From contig NZ_JAKKFI010000063.1 in NCBI RefSeq assembly GCF_022230955.1, positions 1 to 64,000 on the forward strand: a stretch of DNA of 64,000 bases. Direction: 5' to 3'. Numbering within the stretch: the first letter of the stretch is position 1; each line of letters starts with the position of its first letter. The translations under genes were made by a program, and so were the position numbers. The notes under the pieces are model-generated. The model did not search any database. It saw only the letters and a list, made by a program, of their open reading frames with translations, and was not told where the DNA came from. The stretch is from Micromonospora cabrerizensis. GTDB lineage: Bacteria; Actinomycetota; Actinomycetes; Mycobacteriales; Micromonosporaceae. Shown here piece by piece: positions 62,992 to 64,000 of the stretch.

Positions 62992-63954
62992 GTGGCTGAG
63001 GCGACGGTCACGGTCCCGCTGTGGGCCTGGGCGGCGGTCAGCGCGGTGATCGCCGTGATGCTGGCCGTGGACGTGCTCCTGCACCGCGACAACCACGTCA
63101 TCGAGCTGCGCGAGGCGGTGCTGTGGAGCGCCGTCTGGATCGGCGCGGGCCTGCTGTTCGGGTTGGTCGTGTGGTGGGGTCTCGGCGGCGACCCGGCCAT
63201 CGCCTACTTCTCCGGTTACCTGCTGGAGAAGGCGCTCTCGGTGGACAACGTCTTCGTCTTCGCCCTGCTCTTCGGCTACTTCCAGGTGCCACCCGGCTAC
63301 CAGCACAAGGTGCTGTTCTGGGGCGTCGTGGGGGCGCTGATCTTCCGCCTGCTGTTCATCTTCGCCGGTGCCGAGCTGCTGGACCGGCTGGCCTGGGCCG
63401 GGTTCGTGCTGGGCGCCTTCCTGATCTGGACCGGCTGGCGACTGGCCGTACGCGGAAAGCCGGACGTCGACCCGGACCGCAACGTCGTGGTCCGGATGTT
63501 CCGTCGGCTGGTGCCCACCGACGCCCGCTACCACGGCGACCGGTTCACCGCCCGGGTGGCCGGCCGACGGGTGGCCACGCTGCTGCTGGTGGCCCTCGTC
63601 GCCATCGAGGCCACCGACGTGGTCTTCGCCATCGACTCGGTGGCGGCGATCCTCGCCATCACCACCAATACCTTCCTGGTCTGGACGGCCACCGCGTTCG
63701 CCGTGCTGGGTCTGCGCAGCCTCTACTTCTGCCTCGCCGGTCTGCTGCGACACTTCGGCTACCTGCGGTACGGGCTGGCGCTGCTGCTGGCCTTCGCCGG
63801 GTTGAAGCTCATCCTCGCCGAGACGCCGGTGGGCAAGCTGCCGGTCTGGTTGACGCTCGCGGTGGTGGTGCTGACCCTGGCGGTCAGCATCGGCGCGAGC
63901 ATCCCGGCCGCGCGGCGCCCCGGAGCCGGCGGGCCGCCCGGAGCCGGCGGCTGA
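62992..63954 (+). CDS. TerC-family membrane protein
   Basis: A 320-residue TerC family protein with about nine transmembrane segments. Diagnostic motifs with membrane-buried acids are EKALSVDNVFVFALLFGYF and EATDVVFAIDSVAAI. GTG at 62992 has a better-placed GGAGGG than the ATG at 62977. TerC proteins take part in metal handling, for example manganese export during metal insertion into secreted enzymes. A Pro/Gly/Ala tail ends the protein. Confidence 0.9.
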   Translation: MAEATVTVPLWAWAAVSAVIAVMLAVDVLLHRDNHVIELREAVLWSAVWIGAGLLFGLVVWWGLGGDPAIAYFSGYLLEKALSVDNVFVFALLFGYFQVPPGYQHKVLFWGVVGALIFRLLFIFAGAELLDRLAWAGFVLGAFLIWTGWRLAVRGKPDVDPDRNVVVRMFRRLVPTDARYHGDRFTARVAGRRVATLLLVALVAIEATDVVFAIDSVAAILAITTNTFLVWTATAFAVLGLRSLYFCLAGLLRHFGYLRYGLALLLAFAGLKLILAETPVGKLPVWLTLAVVVLTLAVSIGASIPAARRPGAGGPPGAGG

Positions 63955-64000
63955 ACCGCCCGGCAGCGCCGTGGCGCGGGGCCGCGGTCGGGTCAGTCGA

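Overview
The window is very GC-rich DNA with dense, translationally coupled actinobacterial genes, many GTG starts and short overlaps (ATGA or GTGA junctions). The gene content, a whiE-like type II polyketide locus, SARP and BkdR-type regulators, and palindromic GATCATGAAGTT-type intergenic elements suggest a member of the Micromonosporaceae, probably Micromonospora or a close relative. This assignment is an inference from style and content.

Region 1 (0.1-11.4 kb) is a type II polyketide locus. An FAD monooxygenase, a TcmI-type cyclase and a SARP activator run leftward. Divergently, a second TcmI-type cyclase leads an operon with a complete dedicated acetyl-CoA carboxylase (fused carboxyltransferase, biotin carrier, biotin carboxylase), an unusual ACP-aromatase/cyclase fusion, a cupin, KS-alpha, chain-length factor (CLF) and an ABM-fold oxygenase. 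The set resembles spore-pigment and pentangular-polyphenol systems.

Region 2 (12.1-25.5 kb) is a second biosynthetic operon that I cannot match to a characterised pathway. It holds two adenylate-forming ligases, two carrier proteins, a phosphopantetheinyl transferase on the opposite strand, one intact KS, one KS with Asn in place of an active-site His, a half-length KS-like protein, a 4-hydroxymandelate-synthase-like dioxygenase, a PhyH-type oxygenase, a DUF3050 protein, a 2-oxoacid dehydrogenase E1 alpha/beta pair and an ATP-grasp-like ligase.

Region 3 (25.8-28.7 kb) looks like ordinary chromosomal genes: an SGNH hydrolase, a zinc-ribbon membrane protein, an MmcQ/YjbR protein and an APH-type kinase.

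Region 4 (28.8-37.9 kb) resumes biosynthesis with an MFS exporter and a third ligase (leftward), then a secreted SGNH hydrolase, a P450, an esterase, 4-hydroxymandelate oxidase and HpgT aminotransferase (rightward). With the dioxygenase of region 2, these complete the route from 4-hydroxyphenylpyruvate to 4-hydroxyphenylglycine. There is no NRPS or modular PKS anywhere in the window, so any 4-hydroxyphenylglycine or 4-hydroxybenzoylformate would have to be used by free-standing ligases, carriers and ketosynthases. This is the main novelty.

Region 5 (38-64 kb) is mostly housekeeping: glyA behind a ZTP riboswitch, an SDR, a hemerythrin-like protein, NAD(P)H-hydrate dehydratase, a phosphatase, a small surface-glycan cluster (GT-C, GT2, epimerase, acyltransferase), a LigD-type polymerase domain, a bkd (branched-chain 2-oxoacid dehydrogenase) operon with an Lrp-type regulator, a beta-helix protein, secreted PQQ/PKD and TIM-barrel proteins, an L,D-transpeptidase, an SMP-30-like protein, a STAS protein, an FKBP and TerC. 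Several short tandem repeats and clear hairpin terminators lie between these genes. I saw no tRNA, rRNA, transposase, integrase or CRISPR array.
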